A stretch of 51,016 bases of DNA from Planctomycetota bacterium (GTDB taxonomy: Bacteria > Planctomycetota > B15-G4): the NCBI GenBank assembly GCA_029245865.1, contig JAQWOM010000018.1, positions 1 to 51,016 of the forward strand, given 5' to 3'. Of this stretch, positions 15,781 through 24,560 are shown in pieces. A program made the translations under genes and the position numbers. How positions within the stretch are numbered: position 1 is the first letter of the stretch; each line of letters opens with the position of its first letter. The notes beneath the pieces are model-generated. The model did not search any database. It was not told the origin of the DNA and saw nothing but the letters and a program-made list of their open reading frames with translations.

Positions 15781-16527
15781 TCAGTGGGTCCAGAGGGTTG
15801 TCAGGGCGAACACGCCGAGGCCTGCGAGGAGGCCCGTGACCCGGGCCCCGCGTTGTTCACGCCCGTGGAAGACCTCGGGAAGCAGGTTGTAGACCGCGAC
15901 GTAGAGAAAGGTGCCCGCAGCGAGCCCCTCGAGGAGTGGCGCCCAGGAGACGGTATGGCTTCCGATTCCTTGAAGATGGCTTCCGACGAAGAGTCCAGCA
16001 GGAGACGCGATGCTGAAGATCCCAATGAAGGCCCAGGCTCGCCGAAGGGGAAGGTCGGCAAGGCGCATCACGGTGGCCAGTGAGAAGCCTTCAGCTGTTT
16101 TGTGAATGGCGATGGCGAGGATCAATGGCTTCAGCGCGTCGGGGCGTTCCGCCAGAGTGGAGAGCCCGAGGCCCACAACGAACGCATGCGTTGTCAGTCC
16201 GAAGAGGGTCCCTAGCCAGACAACCAGGTGCCCGCCCTTGTCTGCGACGCGTGTTCGCAGCCAGATGTGCTCAAGGAAGAACAGCAGAAGCATTCCAACC
16301 AGAGCTGCAGCCCAGGGGAGGCGCCCGAAGGATTCTGTGCCTTCTCCAAGGGACGCCGAGAGTTCTGGTAGGAGCTCGAGGAAGAGCGCACCAAGGAACA
16401 CGCCTGCTGCCAGTGAAAGCAGGACGTGAAGATTTCTATCCGACCAACTGCGCAGCAAGGGAAGCAGCGCGCCGAGCAGGGCGACGCCCGCAAGCAGAAG
16501 GCTGGCGTGGAGAAGTGAGAAATCCAT
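15781..16527 (-). CDS. ZIP-family divalent metal transporter
   Basis: A 248-residue membrane protein with about eight hydrophobic segments. The metal-binding helices show H114 in LTTHAFVVGLGL and H142 with E146 in AIAIHKTAEGFSLA, the signature of ZIP transporters, which import zinc or related divalent metals into the cytoplasm. The usual His-rich cytoplasmic loop between helices three and four is replaced by a short segment with single His residues. It converges with the histidine kinase gene, 17 bases apart, and no terminator hairpin is seen between them. Metal specificity cannot be read from sequence. Confidence 0.87.
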   Translation of the reverse strand: MDFSLLHASLLLAGVALLGALLPLLRSWSDRNLHVLLSLAAGVFLGALFLELLPELSASLGEGTESFGRLPWAAALVGMLLLFFLEHIWLRTRVADKGGHLVVWLGTLFGLTTHAFVVGLGLSTLAERPDALKPLILAIAIHKTAEGFSLATVMRLADLPLRRAWAFIGIFSIASPAGLFVGSHLQGIGSHTVSWAPLLEGLAAGTFLYVAVYNLLPEVFHGREQRGARVTGLLAGLGVFALTTLWTH

Positions 16528-16596
16528 GGTCGACCGATCGATCCGTTCCGTGAAGCGTGCAAAGCATAGGGATCGGAAGGGGTCGGAAGAAACAGC

Positions 16597-16662
16597 TCAT
16601 GCTTTCTTCGCCTCCGGGGGCGTCACGGAGATGCCGGGCACGGTCACTTCGGGCTTCTGATC
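16597..16662 (-). other. Short coding-like tail in the +1 frame after the Hpt stop
   Basis: Immediately after the Hpt gene stop (GGC TGA), skipping one base opens a frame of 21 codons, DQKPEVTVPGISVTPPEAKK and a final Ala, ending in TGA at 16597. Third codon positions are mostly G or C, as in real genes here, and the peptide has the look of a protein C terminus. It has no start codon of its own in a sensible place. It may be a frameshifted extension of the Hpt protein, an assembly error, or chance. Confidence 0.25.
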
Positions 16663-17044
16663 AGCCCAAGGACTTCACGGCAAGGAGGGCCACCCGAACC
16701 TTGTCGAACTCTTCCTGAGCAGCTGCAAGGACCGATCGAGCAGGCTGAATCTCCTTGGCGCGACCCATGGCTTCGAGCTGTCTGCAAAGCTCGGAAAGCT
16801 GGATCGCACCCAGCTGGGCACAACTGGACTTCAGGGAGTGGCCATGCTGCATGACAGGTTCTGGGTCAGAGAGATCGAGGGCATGTGCGAGTGCCATGAG
16901 TTGGGCCGGCGTGTCATCCAAAAAGATGTCGATGAGCTCGCCGAGAATGTCGGGCCTCTGGTCATCCGAGAGCATCCGGAGCTCGTCCAACCGGGATTCA
17001 TCGATGGGATGGGCGGCGCCTTGAGGATTCGTGATGTTGTTCAT
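16661..17044 (-). CDS. Single-domain Hpt (histidine phosphotransfer) protein
   Basis: A 127-residue protein that is mostly one Hpt four-helix bundle. The phosphorylatable H69 is in MQHGHSLKSSCAQLGAI, the diagnostic motif. It is preceded by LGELIDIFLDDTPAQLMAL and followed by the helix LSELCRQLEAMG. Such proteins relay phosphate between response-regulator receivers. The ATG at 17044 with GGAAG just upstream is chosen; a longer reading to 17197 adds an Arg-rich segment without homology. No hybrid kinase lies nearby, and the two-component pair at 13.9-15.8 kb has no hybrid receiver, so the partner is elsewhere. Confidence 0.85.
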   Translation of the reverse strand: MNNITNPQGAAHPIDESRLDELRMLSDDQRPDILGELIDIFLDDTPAQLMALAHALDLSDPEPVMQHGHSLKSSCAQLGAIQLSELCRQLEAMGRAKEIQPARSVLAAAQEEFDKVRVALLAVKSLG

Positions 17045-17086
17045 GATGCTTCCGGAAGTGAGTTGAGGCTGCCGTTTCGATTCAGC

Positions 17087-17114
17087 GAAGCCTGAAAACG
17101 AACGGACAGGCTTC
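17087..17114. repeat. 8-base inverted repeat ahead of the Hpt gene
   Basis: GAAGCCTG (17087-17094) and CAGGCTTC (17107-17114) are perfect inverted repeats separated by 12 bases, in the 186-base gap between the permease stop and the Hpt start. It could be an operator, part of an Hpt leader, or a weak terminator for the permease gene; no U tract follows on the minus strand. Confidence 0.3.
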
Positions 17115-17230
17115 CTATCGACTGGGCGGGCTCGAAAACTGAAGCCCTCTTCGGATGCAGATGATTGCCACGGGACGCTCGAGCCCTCGCGGGCCAATCG
17201 CTGGCAGAATGGCCAGGTCCCCGGCCGTAC

Positions 17231-18298
17231 CTAGGATTTTTCCCGCGGTGGGCCGTTGGAAAGCAAGATTGCGATGCCGTGGGTCGAGTCGAAGTACGAC
17301 AAGATAATCTGAGCTGTTGCTGTGAGTGGAACAGCTAAGAAGGTTCCCGTGATGCCCCAGAGAGCGGCCCACACCACCACGGACAAGATGACCACCAGGG
17401 GCGAAAGATTGAGTTCGCGACCCAGAAGTCGAGGCTCAAGAAAACTACCCAGGCTGATATTCACAGTGACGTATGTCGCGGCCACGATGATCGGATCAGT
17501 CAGGCCTTCGCGAGTGGCAAGTGCAGTTGCAATGGGCAAAATGGCCGCCGCAAAACTCCCGAAGGTGGGAATGTAATTCAGCAGGTATGTCATGAAGCCG
17601 AACAGCAGCGCGTACGGCAGGTTGAGATACAGCAGCACCGAGTAGCACAGCACGGCGGTCGCGAGTGAAGTGACAGTCTTTACGCCCAGATAGCGCTGGA
17701 TGCGGTGGCTGATGGAGTGAAGCGCGCCACCTGCGTCATGACCGCGCGACTCTGCCACGGCAAGGATTTTTCGTCTGAAGACAGTCTGCTCGGCGAAAAT
17801 AAAGATCATGTAGAGCACGACGAGGAACAACGCGAGCATGAAGTCGCGGACCGTTCCAGCGAGATTCACCACGATCGACGTGAGGTCCAGGCCTTGAATG
17901 AAGTTGATGATGGTGTCGCCGAACCCATCGGGCAGGAGGTCGTAGCTTTGAATCCTGTCGATCAGCTGTTCTTTTAGTTGTGCGATACCGTGAGTGCCGG
18001 TGACGCCTTGTTCACCAACAAAAGCACGGACTTCCGCATAGACGAGATTGCCTCCAGTGATGAGTGCGTAGAGCAGCAATCCGAGCAGAATGATGACGGT
18101 TGCCCAGGAGGGGATGCGGTAGCGGGCCAGGGCGCGAACCACAGGTTGGAGCACGTTGCAAAGCAGAACAGCGATGACCAGTGGCTGGAGAATGGAGGCC
18201 CCGGCAATTAAGACCCAACCCACAAGTATCGTGGCGATGATCCCGACCATCGCCGTGAGCGCTCGAAATGAAGATCTGCCCGGTTTGGAACTCTGCAT
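17231..18298 (-). CDS. AI-2E family (PerM/YdiK-type) transporter
   Basis: A 355-residue polytopic membrane protein with the AI-2E/PerM layout: two N-terminal transmembrane segments (VGIIATILVGWVLIAG and the following hydrophobic run), a third, a soluble stretch of about 100 residues, and a C-terminal bundle with TYLLNYIPTFGSFAAAILP and SFLEPRLLGRELNLSPLVVILSV. The PTFG and GRxLNLSP segments are strongly conserved in the family. Members export varied small molecules or act as sodium/proton antiporters; the substrate here is unknown. The ATG at 18298 starts a normal N terminus; the longer reading from 18469 lacks homology and overlaps the divergent permease gene. Confidence 0.87.
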   Translation of the reverse strand: MQSSKPGRSSFRALTAMVGIIATILVGWVLIAGASILQPLVIAVLLCNVLQPVVRALARYRIPSWATVIILLGLLLYALITGGNLVYAEVRAFVGEQGVTGTHGIAQLKEQLIDRIQSYDLLPDGFGDTIINFIQGLDLTSIVVNLAGTVRDFMLALFLVVLYMIFIFAEQTVFRRKILAVAESRGHDAGGALHSISHRIQRYLGVKTVTSLATAVLCYSVLLYLNLPYALLFGFMTYLLNYIPTFGSFAAAILPIATALATREGLTDPIIVAATYVTVNISLGSFLEPRLLGRELNLSPLVVILSVVVWAALWGITGTFLAVPLTATAQIILSYFDSTHGIAILLSNGPPREKS

Positions 18299-18490
18299 GC
18301 CCGGCAGTCTAGTCTCCGCGCCGTGGGTATTCTTGCACCAGGATTCGAAGGAAACCGCCGACCTCGGCCAGACGTCCTTTTTTGATGCTGGGCGGGTCTC
18401 TCGTGTGGGCCCCGAGCCCACTCCCCGTATGCTCGACCTGAGTGGCGGGCGATGACTCGCTGTCAGCACCCTTTCCGATGGGTCCCCCCT

Positions 18491-20068
18491 ATGCGATCTC
18501 TCGTTCGCGGAGACATCGACGGTTTCTTCGGGTTGGCGCTCGACAATCTAGTCCAGCTGATCCTGATCAATAGTCTTTGTCGCTATGTCTTGGGTTTCCC
18601 AGAAGAGCTGATCTACGGGCGGATCCTGCCCGGGGTGGCTGTCTCACTCTTGCTCGGAAACCTCTTCTATGCGTGGCAGGCTCGCCGTTTGGCCCGGGCG
18701 GAAGGCCGGACCGATGTGTGCGCGCTGCCTTATGGCATCAACACGGCCTCCTTGTTCGCCTACGTTTTTCTGGTGATGCTTCCCGCCAAGTTACTGGCGG
18801 AGGCTGCAGGTGCCGCCGATCCGAGTCGCGTGGCGTGGCAAGCGGGCCTGGTGGCCTGCATGGGCTCGGGGTTGATCGAGTTTCTCGGATCATTCGTTGC
18901 TGACCGCCTGCGACGTTTCACACCGCGCGCCGCCTTGTTGTCGACGTTGGCCGGTATTGCCATCTCGTTCATCACGCTGTCTTTTTTCTTGCGCGCCTAC
19001 GCGCGGCCCGTTGTGGGTCTCGCAACTTTCGGCATTGTGCTTCTGACGTATTTTGGCGGCGTTAAATTTCGGTGGGGATTGCCGGGTGGGCTGGTCGCAG
19101 TTGGGGTTGGCGTCGCGTTGGCGTTTGCGACTGGCATTGCACCCGTTGGCGAGGCGCCTTCAGGAGGCTTGGGGTTCTATCCGCCGAAGCTGGCCCTGTC
19201 CGACCTGCTCGAGGGGTTGAGTGGTGGCGTGTTGATTGCCTACCTGGGCGTCATCTTGCCCATGGGGCTGTTTAATCTTCTCGGTTCGCTGCAGAACATC
19301 GAGTCTGCAGAGGCAGGTGGAGACACGTTTCCAGCTGCTCCCTCGCTGGCCATGAATGGCGTTGGGTCGATGGTTGCGGCGCTCTTCGGCTCGTGTTTTC
19401 CAACCACGATCTACATTGGGCACCCGGGTTGGAAAGCGATGGGAGCGCGTTCGGCTTACTCCGTGCTGAACGGAGCTTTCTTCACGGTGATCTGCCTCAC
19501 GGGGTTGATGACGCATGTGGTGTACGCCGTGCCCGTAGACGCGGGTATGGCCATTGTGCTCTGGATTGGCATCGTGATCACGGCGCAGGCGTTTTCCGCC
19601 ACGCCGCGGAGTCATGCGCCGGCCGTGGTCATTGGATTGCTACCGGGCATCGCTGCATGGGCCACGATGCTGATCAAGACCGCGTTGCGTGTTGCCGGCT
19701 ACGGCTCTCAAGGCGGCCCCTCGTTCAGCGAGCAGATGATTACGGCATTCCAGGCAAGTGATGTCTGGTTGGCTGGTGCGTTTGCGATTGATAGCGGCTT
19801 TATCTTCACGTCGATGATTTTGGCTGCTCTTACGGTGTGCATTATCGAAAAGCGCTTTCGTCAAGCCGGGGGCTGGGCTTTGGTTGCTGCGTTGATCAGT
19901 TGCACAGGGCTCATGCACGGTTACGTTCTGACGAAAGGTGACGCGGTGTTGCACCTCTCGCTGCAGGCTCCGTGGAACAACTCCTGGGCGATCGGGTACC
20001 TGGCTCTCGCGGCAGTTTTGTTCGGAGCGCGATGGCTGACTGTGCCCGCAGTGTCCGGGAGAGATTGA
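18491..20068 (+). CDS. NCS2-type (xanthine/uracil/AzgA-like) permease
   Basis: A membrane protein of 525 residues with about 12 to 14 hydrophobic segments. RGDIDGFFGLALDNLVQLI at the N terminus, TDVCALPYGINTASLFAYVF, and a central SLAMNGVGSMVAALFGSCFPTT place it in the nucleobase-cation symporter 2 superfamily, nearer the AzgA-like branch than UraA. The likely role is proton- or sodium-coupled uptake of a purine, pyrimidine or related solute. The ATG at 18491 is chosen because family homology begins there; an in-frame ATG at 18452 would add 13 residues. No purine or pyrimidine enzyme is adjacent, so substrate is open. Confidence 0.8.
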   Translation: MRSLVRGDIDGFFGLALDNLVQLILINSLCRYVLGFPEELIYGRILPGVAVSLLLGNLFYAWQARRLARAEGRTDVCALPYGINTASLFAYVFLVMLPAKLLAEAAGAADPSRVAWQAGLVACMGSGLIEFLGSFVADRLRRFTPRAALLSTLAGIAISFITLSFFLRAYARPVVGLATFGIVLLTYFGGVKFRWGLPGGLVAVGVGVALAFATGIAPVGEAPSGGLGFYPPKLALSDLLEGLSGGVLIAYLGVILPMGLFNLLGSLQNIESAEAGGDTFPAAPSLAMNGVGSMVAALFGSCFPTTIYIGHPGWKAMGARSAYSVLNGAFFTVICLTGLMTHVVYAVPVDAGMAIVLWIGIVITAQAFSATPRSHAPAVVIGLLPGIAAWATMLIKTALRVAGYGSQGGPSFSEQMITAFQASDVWLAGAFAIDSGFIFTSMILAALTVCIIEKRFRQAGGWALVAALISCTGLMHGYVLTKGDAVLHLSLQAPWNNSWAIGYLALAAVLFGARWLTVPAVSGRD

Positions 20069-20077
20069 ACGTGGCCG

Positions 20078-21367
20078 CTACTTCTTGCTTTTGATCTTTG
20101 CGTCGGTCATGCCGAGCGGTCCGTCCTTGAGCAAAGAGCCTGAGTAGGAGTTGGGGCTGTAGATGCCTGTCAGGCTTTCGATGCCTGTCAGATTCACGGC
20201 AACGCCACGCGAAACGAAGGCCAGTGTGCCGAGACCGTCTAGTCGAGCTGAGACATCGAGCTCTTTGCCAAGGAAGCGCTTCTTGTAGCCAGGTTTGGTG
20301 GGGCCCGATTCGAAACCCTGGACGACGAGTGCGTCATGTCCAAAGAGGGGATCCTTGTCACTGCCGCCATCTTTATCGAGCAGCAAGAGGGAGGCTCGGC
20401 CCGAACCGGGTGCCCAGTTGAGTCGTGCGAGGCGTTTGAACGGAGCTCCTGGAGCCCCTGATGGAAAGGTGCGACCTTTTACGGACGTTTCGAAGACGAA
20501 GGGTGAGAAGGCAATGTCGCTTGGCGAGCCGAGATCACCACCGGCCATGGTGCGGTCCACGACACCGTCTTCGTTCATGACCAGAATCTCTCCGCTGCCA
20601 GAACTGGCCACGTAAAGGTTGTTGTCGGGGCCGAAGCTCAGAGAGGTTGGACCCCGAAGGCTTTCGGGCTCGATGAGGTCGAGCACCGCACCCGCGGCAC
20701 CGATCACGACAAGTCGGTCGTTCAGATAGTCGGCCACGTAGAGCCTGCCAGTGTGTGGTGAAAACGCGAGGCCTTCGGGTCCGTCAAGTGATCCCACGCC
20801 ATGCACACCGACCAGCACGCCACTGGGGTCGAACTCGAGGACCTCGTCGGTGCCATAAGAGGAAACCCAGAGGTGTCCATCTGGCGCAAACGCAAGGCCA
20901 CGTGGGTCCTGAAGGCCGGTGTCGCTTCCGATGCTGTCGAGCGGCAAGCCGTCCCGACTGAACCGCAACACTTCCTGGCTCATGGAGGAGGCGACGAAGA
21001 GATCTCCATGAGGGCCGAACACCATGTCCGTGGGGCCGTTGAGCGCCGAGCCCGGGCCGACGCTCGCTCGTGGGGCTCCTCCGAGGGAATCGAAGACCAG
21101 CACCTGATCTTGGGAGAAGTCGCCCACATAGAGAGCGCCTTCGGGGCCGAAGGCCAGGCTTTGCGCCGTGATGATCCCCGTAAGTTGGGTGATGCCCGTG
21201 AGGTACGTCGGCTGCAGATTGCCATGAGTGTCAAACTCGTAGACCGAGTCGGTTCCATCTGCCACAAAGAGCCTGTTGGGCTCGAAGGGGGAGACGGGGT
21301 CGAGGAGGCCCGCCGCCACACTGAGGGCAGCCAGCGCAATCGAACAGGCAAGGAGGCGTCGGGGCAT
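20078..21367 (-). CDS. Secreted NHL-repeat beta-propeller protein
   Basis: A 429-residue exported protein. The first 24 residues (MPRRLLACSIALAALSVAAG) are a signal peptide. Residues from about 30 to 290 contain at least five NHL-like repeats of roughly 42 residues, each with a variant of GPxGLAFxPDGxLYVADxxxDxVLxFD, as in PTDMVFGPHGDLFVAS and PRGLAFAPDGHLWVSS. A C-terminal module of about 140 residues follows, with no cysteines and a Lys-rich end (DAKIKSKK). It is convergent with the NCS2 permease gene, nine bases away. Such propellers bind ligands or scaffold other proteins; no enzymatic residues are evident. An in-frame ATG at 21418 is an alternative start. Confidence 0.8.
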   Translation of the reverse strand: MPRRLLACSIALAALSVAAGLLDPVSPFEPNRLFVADGTDSVYEFDTHGNLQPTYLTGITQLTGIITAQSLAFGPEGALYVGDFSQDQVLVFDSLGGAPRASVGPGSALNGPTDMVFGPHGDLFVASSMSQEVLRFSRDGLPLDSIGSDTGLQDPRGLAFAPDGHLWVSSYGTDEVLEFDPSGVLVGVHGVGSLDGPEGLAFSPHTGRLYVADYLNDRLVVIGAAGAVLDLIEPESLRGPTSLSFGPDNNLYVASSGSGEILVMNEDGVVDRTMAGGDLGSPSDIAFSPFVFETSVKGRTFPSGAPGAPFKRLARLNWAPGSGRASLLLLDKDGGSDKDPLFGHDALVVQGFESGPTKPGYKKRFLGKELDVSARLDGLGTLAFVSRGVAVNLTGIESLTGIYSPNSYSGSLLKDGPLGMTDAKIKSKK

Positions 21368-21520
21368 GATGAGAACGGCGTCGTGGTTTGTGGAGAGGCG
21401 GAAGGCCACAGCGTTCATCGCCTTCAGTAGAGGGGGACTTAAGCGCTGGCGGGTTACCCTGGCCGGTATGCAGGCAGCCTTCCTTGTTGTTTTCAATCGG
21501 TCTGGCCCACGAGGGGCGAC

Positions 21521-22399
21521 ATGACGTCACGTCCACCGGAATCAGCTTCTCCACAGAACTCCTTCGAGATCGTGCGTATGGATGTCGAGGGCACATCAAG
21601 CCTGGACGCGGACCCGGTGGCCGTCGAGGAACCGCTCGAGGTACGTCTCGGTGCACGCAGCCTGCTCGTCACCATGCGCACTCCCGGTGATGACGGAGAC
21701 CTTGTGCGAGGGCTGCTGTTTACCGAAGGGCTTGTGCTTCGCCCAGGGGACGTGACGGCGGTGACGGCGTGTCGCGACGTGCCTGACGAGGCCCGCGGTA
21801 ATGTGGTCACCGTGTCCTTGCGAGAGGGCGTGACGTTAGATGAAGAGCGCACCGCCCGCGTGGGGATGGTTTCGTCGGGTTGTGGGGTGTGCGGCAAGAC
21901 CACCCTGGAGGCTATCGCCACCTTGGCCCCTCCGGTGCAGAGCGGCCCTCCCTTGTCGGCTCAGTTGCTGTTGAGCCTTCCGGAGGAACTGCGCCGTCGG
22001 CAGGCGGTGTTTGAAGCCACCGGGGGGCTGCATGCGGCTGCCCTGTTCGACAGGGAGGGGAACTTCCTGGCCTTGAAAGAAGATGTCGGCCGACACAACG
22101 CCGTGGACAAGGTGGTGGGCGAGGCTTTGCGCTTCGGACGCGTGCCCCTGGTGAACACCATCTTGATGGTTTCCGGCCGGGCTGGCTTCGAAATCGTGCA
22201 GAAGGCCCGCAAAGCTGGCATTCCTGTGGTCTGCTCCGTATCAGCGCCCTCGAGCCTGGCCGTGCGCCTTGCTCTCGATGGCAGGCAGACGCTGGTCGGC
22301 TTTCTGAGGGACGGCCGCTTCAATGTGTACGCGGGGGCTGAGCGGTTCGGTATGACTCCCGAGAAAGAGTGCGAACTGGACCGACCCGAGCCTGCTTGA
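21521..22399 (+). CDS. fdhD: FdhD, formate dehydrogenase sulfurtransferase
   Basis: A 292-residue FdhD/NarQ family protein. The sulfur-carrying C121 and C124 are in MVSSGCGVCGKTTLEAI. The block KEDVGRHNAVDKVVGEAL and LMVSGRAGFEIVQKARKAGIPVVCSVSAPSSLAV are diagnostic. FdhD passes sulfur from a cysteine desulfurase (IscS in E. coli) to the molybdenum bis-MGD cofactor of formate dehydrogenase. No formate dehydrogenase lies in the window, but the iscS gene here could be its sulfur donor. Upstream an NHL-protein gene is divergent. The stop leads into the sulfatase-like gene with about 75 bases between. Confidence 0.93.
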   Translation: MTSRPPESASPQNSFEIVRMDVEGTSSLDADPVAVEEPLEVRLGARSLLVTMRTPGDDGDLVRGLLFTEGLVLRPGDVTAVTACRDVPDEARGNVVTVSLREGVTLDEERTARVGMVSSGCGVCGKTTLEAIATLAPPVQSGPPLSAQLLLSLPEELRRRQAVFEATGGLHAAALFDREGNFLALKEDVGRHNAVDKVVGEALRFGRVPLVNTILMVSGRAGFEIVQKARKAGIPVVCSVSAPSSLAVRLALDGRQTLVGFLRDGRFNVYAGAERFGMTPEKECELDRPEPA

Positions 22400-22475
22400 G
22401 ACCCTTCTAGCCGCTGTGTTTCCGGAGACGATGACCGTGTCTTTTTCGAGGCCCTTTGAGGTGATTGCTGACCCC

Positions 22476-23978
22476 ATGTCGAGGACGTTGCCCGTGAGGC
22501 GTACTCGCCTCTCTTTGACTCTCCAGAGGGGCCGGTTTGCTCCGGCGCCTGCTTTCATGTGGGCACTCATGATTGCAGTCGGTTTGGTTGCGTGTGGGCC
22601 CAGCAGTGCAGGCGGCCGCAACATTCTGGTGATCACTGTCGACACGACGCGCGCGGATTTCGTGGGTGCTTATGGCGCCACGCTAGGCGTGACGCCCCGT
22701 CTCGATGCCTTGGCAGAGCAGGGTGTGGTTTTCGAAAACGCCTACGCGCCCATGCCGCAAACGTTGCCTTCTCACGCCACTTTATTCACGGGCCTCGAGC
22801 CCCGGCAGCACCTGGCTCTGGAGAACACCTATCAACTGGGCAGTGAGTTCCGGACGTTGGCAGAAGTCGCGCAAGAGCGTGGTTACAACACGGGCGCCTT
22901 CGTGGGGGCGCTGGTTCTGGACCAGGAGACGGGTATCCAGCAGGGATTTGAGACCTTTGATATTCCCGCGGGCCTCTGGAACGAGGCGCGTGCGGGGCAC
23001 CCGCCGCAGCGTTCTGCGGAGCAGGTGACCGAGGCTGCGCTGGACTGGGCCCGAGATCTGGACTCGGACGAGCCCTACCTCTTATGGGCGCACTACTACG
23101 ATCCGCATGCCGACAACGCGGCGGGATTCGAGCCTCCTCGAAGGCACCGATCTCAGGTGAACATGAAAGAGGTGCGGAAAAAGGTGCGCCGCAGTGCTTC
23201 GCTCGCCGGGAGCCTTTCTCCGGACCAGCGGGTGGAATACTGGGCTCAGTACGCCGCAGAGATTCGGTACACCGACGAGCAGGTGGGTCGGCTGCTTGAT
23301 GGGCTGGCCGAGGAAGGGCTCTTGGACAACACGCTGGTGGTCGTGGTGGGTGACCATGGCGAGGGGCTTTACGAACACGGAATCAAGGCACACGGTGTGT
23401 ATCTCTGGGAGGAAATGCACCGAGTTCCGATGATCTTCGTGCATCCAGATGGCGAGTTTGCCGGTCATCGGGTCGCCGGTCGGGCCGCTCTCCGAGATAT
23501 CGAGCCCACCATCAAGCAACTGGCCATGGACATCCCTTCCGCCGGAGGGGATGAGCTGGGATTAGACCTCTGGGCGCATCTCCCCTCGACCGATGGGGAA
23601 GCGGCCCGTGAGATGCCCGACCGACCGATTTTCCTGGAGCGGCCCCATTTTGACCGTGACCGGGTCCGACGCCGGATCGTCGGGGTGGATTTGACGAAGG
23701 AGAATGCCTACGGCTACCTGACCGCTGTGCTCATGGGGCGCCATAAGCTGATTCGTCACCCAGATGGGACCACGTTGCGCCTCTATGACCTGGAGGCTGA
23801 TCCCCAGGAAATGACCGATATCTCAGCCTCTGAGCCGGAACTCACGGCGCGCATGGCCGGCCTGCTGGAGGCCTGGATGGAGGGGTACGCGGTGGGCGCT
23901 CCGGGGGAGGGGGTGGAGATCTCGGACGAGCGCCGCGAGACCTTGAAGGCCCTGGGCTATCTCGGTGATGGGCACTGA
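22476..23978 (+). CDS. Sulfatase/alkaline-phosphatase-superfamily lipoprotein without formylglycine cysteine
   Basis: A 500-residue sulfatase-like hydrolase. Residues 28-40 (MWALMIAVGLVAC) end in a lipobox with C40, so it is probably a lipoprotein. The metal-binding start is ILVITVDTTRADFVGAYG (D56), and a second metal motif VVVGDHGEGLYEHG follows later. The active-site position, C/S-x-P-x-R in sulfatases, reads T96-L-P-S-H100 here, so the formylglycine residue is absent and Thr96 would be the nucleophile, as in phosphotransferase relatives. The substrate is therefore more likely a phosphoester or phospholipid head group than a sulfate ester. Start uncertain: ATGs at 22431 and 22416 are in frame. 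Confidence 0.78.
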   Translation: MSRTLPVRRTRLSLTLQRGRFAPAPAFMWALMIAVGLVACGPSSAGGRNILVITVDTTRADFVGAYGATLGVTPRLDALAEQGVVFENAYAPMPQTLPSHATLFTGLEPRQHLALENTYQLGSEFRTLAEVAQERGYNTGAFVGALVLDQETGIQQGFETFDIPAGLWNEARAGHPPQRSAEQVTEAALDWARDLDSDEPYLLWAHYYDPHADNAAGFEPPRRHRSQVNMKEVRKKVRRSASLAGSLSPDQRVEYWAQYAAEIRYTDEQVGRLLDGLAEEGLLDNTLVVVVGDHGEGLYEHGIKAHGVYLWEEMHRVPMIFVHPDGEFAGHRVAGRAALRDIEPTIKQLAMDIPSAGGDELGLDLWAHLPSTDGEAAREMPDRPIFLERPHFDRDRVRRRIVGVDLTKENAYGYLTAVLMGRHKLIRHPDGTTLRLYDLEADPQEMTDISASEPELTARMAGLLEAWMEGYAVGAPGEGVEISDERRETLKALGYLGDGH

Positions 23979-24015
23979 TCCGATCGGTGACGGGGCGCCC
24001 CAGGGATCGATCGCG

Positions 24016-24036
24016 ACTGACTTTTGGATCAGTTTT
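24016..24036 (+). terminator. Weak Rho-independent terminator candidate after the sulfatase-like gene
   Basis: ACTGA (24016-24020) pairs with TCAGT (24029-24033) around an eight-base loop and runs into TTTT, 38 bases beyond the sulfatase-like stop. The stem is short, so the call is tentative. Confidence 0.35.
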
Positions 24037-24060
24037 CGGGGGTTCCATTACTTCCCCCGA
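24036..24060 (+). promoter_or_regulatory. GC-rich hairpin in the nuo upstream region
   Basis: TCGGGGG (24036-24042) and CCCCCGA (24054-24060) are perfect seven-base arms with an 11-base loop, about 98 bases before the nuoA start. No U tract follows. It may be part of the nuo leader or a second half of the transcription stop after the sulfatase-like gene. Confidence 0.35.
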
Positions 24061-24158
24061 CCGGTCTGACTCAGCTACAGTGCCAGGGACTACATGGTCG
24101 GGCCAAAGTCTTGCTTTACTGACGGCCCACAACCGCTAGGACCGGGAGCCGTACGCGC

Positions 24159-24560
24159 GTGCCAGAAAACGCTCTGAACGACTATTTGCCGGTGCTCATG
24201 CTGCTCTTGTTCTGCGTGAGCTTCGCCGGGATCAATCTCCTGGCGTCGTGGGCGCTGGGCAAGCGTGCCCCGACCAATCCGGACAAGGACTCGGCTTTCG
24301 AGTGCGGCATGCAGCCGCTCGATCAGGGCCGGCAGCGTTTCAGCGTTCGTTTCTACGTGGTGGCGATGCTGTTCATCCTGTTCGATGTCGAGGTCGTTTT
24401 CCTCTATCCGTGGGCCATCAAGTACAAAGCCCTCGGCATGTTTGCTCTTGTCGAGATGCTCGTTTTCCTGGGTGTCTTGTTCATTGGCTGGCTGTATGTG
24501 GTCAAGAAGGGTGCGCTTGATTGGAATACTCAGCCGAAGCCTGGGCGGTTGAATAAATGA
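24159..24560 (+). CDS. nuoA: NADH-quinone oxidoreductase subunit A
   Basis: A 133-residue membrane subunit with three transmembrane helices, first gene of a complete 14-gene complex I operon. The conserved middle loop [41 protein letters not shown] carries the FDVE motif that contributes to the quinone and first proton-channel region. Translation starts at a GTG (24159), the only suitable start before the first helix. The stop overlaps nuoB by four bases. The preceding 180 bases hold two hairpins but no clear promoter was recognised. Confidence 0.95.
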   Translation: MPENALNDYLPVLMLLLFCVSFAGINLLASWALGKRAPTNPDKDSAFECGMQPLDQGRQRFSVRFYVVAMLFILFDVEVVFLYPWAIKYKALGMFALVEMLVFLGVLFIGWLYVVKKGALDWNTQPKPGRLNK

